Positions 33,835-34,112 of a stretch of DNA of 34,112 bases are shown piece by piece. The stretch covers positions 1 through 34,112 of the forward strand of contig LJHR01000058.1 in assembly GCA_001296005.1 (NCBI GenBank), written 5' to 3'. Under the pieces are notes generated by a model, which saw nothing but the letters and a program-made list of their open reading frames with translations, ran no database searches and had not been told where the DNA came from. The position numbers were made by a program, and so were the translations under genes. This stretch comes from an alpha proteobacterium AAP38 (lineage in GTDB: Bacteria > Pseudomonadota > Alphaproteobacteria > Azospirillales > Azospirillaceae). Within the stretch, counting starts at the first letter, position 1, and every line of letters starts with the position of its first letter.

Positions 33835-34112
33835 ATGCTGAACCTGGGTCCCATCGCCTTTGCCGCCCCCTGGCTGCTGCTGGGGCTGGTGGCGCTGCCG
33901 CTGCTTTACTGGCTGCTGAAGGTCACGCCGCCCAACCCGCGCACCATCAGCTTTCCCGCCATCCGCCTTCTGGCCGATCTGGTTCATCGGGAGGAGACAC
34001 CGAACCGTACGCCGCTCTGGATTCTGATCCTGCGCATGGTACTGGCGGCCCTGGTCATTCTGGCCCTGTCGCGCCCGCTGCTGAACCCGGCGGCCACGCT
34101 GCCGGGGGGGGG
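33835..34112 (+). CDS. BatA-like membrane protein (DUF4159-type), N-terminal part
   Basis: The first 92 codons are in the window; the rest lies beyond it. The N-terminal BatA domain is seen: FAAPWLLLGLVALPLLYWLL (transmembrane 1), then RTISFPAIRLLADLVHREET and a second helix WILILRMVLAALVILALS. In alphaproteobacteria the third gene of MoxR-DUF58 operons usually encodes a long protein of this type with a C-terminal DUF4159 domain; that part cannot be checked. The window ends in a run of nine G, which in frame reads as glycines after TLP and fits the family, so it is not necessarily an artefact. Confidence 0.85.
   Translation, partial: MLNLGPIAFAAPWLLLGLVALPLLYWLLKVTPPNPRTISFPAIRLLADLVHREETPNRTPLWILILRMVLAALVILALSRPLLNPAATLPGG

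Noticed and set aside
34104-34112. Terminal run of nine G as a sequencing artefact
   Set aside because: In frame it reads as glycine after TLP, which fits this protein family, so it can be genuine; its exact length remains uncertain.

Overview
The window is high-GC, densely coded DNA of an alphaproteobacterium. The rpsP-rimM-trmD-rplS operon placed behind ffh, an mdh/sucCD region, the DUF1285-NUDIX pair divergent from MoxR-DUF58-BatA, and a PAS_5-type protein together suggest Rhodospirillales, probably an Azospirillaceae relative (Azospirillum/Niveispirillum/Nitrospirillum). That placement is inference from gene content only. I see no transposases, prophage genes, tRNAs, rRNAs or CRISPR arrays. 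Most of the window is chromosomal core.

Layout. 1-1951 (minus): truncated lipoprotein gene, PAS_5-like protein, phoU without pst genes. 2070-3377 (plus): first pentapeptide-repeat protein, convergent with a HAD-IIA hydrolase. 4386-5354 (minus): conserved-looking protein of unknown function. 5525-10328 (plus): a six-gene operon, a polar amino-acid ABC importer (ATPase, lipoprotein binding protein, two permeases) with a DUF6165 gene and a glycosyltransferase inserted in the middle; it ends in a structured inverted repeat. 10558-15752 (minus): translation/SRP operon ffh, small membrane protein, tandem-GNAT acetyltransferase, rpsP, rimM, trmD, rplS. 16123-17502 (plus): second pentapeptide-repeat protein, same architecture as the first. 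17771-22693 (plus): mdh, two tandem paralogous small exported proteins, sucC, sucD. 22785-23297 (minus): XRE-family regulator, followed by about 0.9 kb of AT-richer DNA without a credible gene. 24216-31792 (minus): PAS histidine kinase, prfB with its programmed +1 frameshift, ompW under a well-placed FNR/FixK-type box, a 7-TM hybrid histidine kinase, NUDIX CoA pyrophosphatase, DUF1285 protein. 31912-end (plus): MoxR ATPase, DUF58 protein, BatA-like membrane protein cut by the window end.

How it fits together. Core functions are translation and its maturation factors (L19, S16, RimM, TrmD, RF2, SRP54) and TCA-cycle enzymes (malate dehydrogenase, succinyl-CoA synthetase). Accessory functions are amino-acid uptake, outer-membrane response to low oxygen (OmpW) and two orphan sensor kinases. 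No complete undescribed system is obvious. The points most worth a second look are: the glycosyltransferase/DUF6165 pair inside the importer operon; the paired repeats with compensatory hairpins after it; the two-repeat pentapeptide paralogues; the small secreted paralogue pair; the competing hairpins in front of prfB; and the gene-empty stretch beside the XRE regulator.
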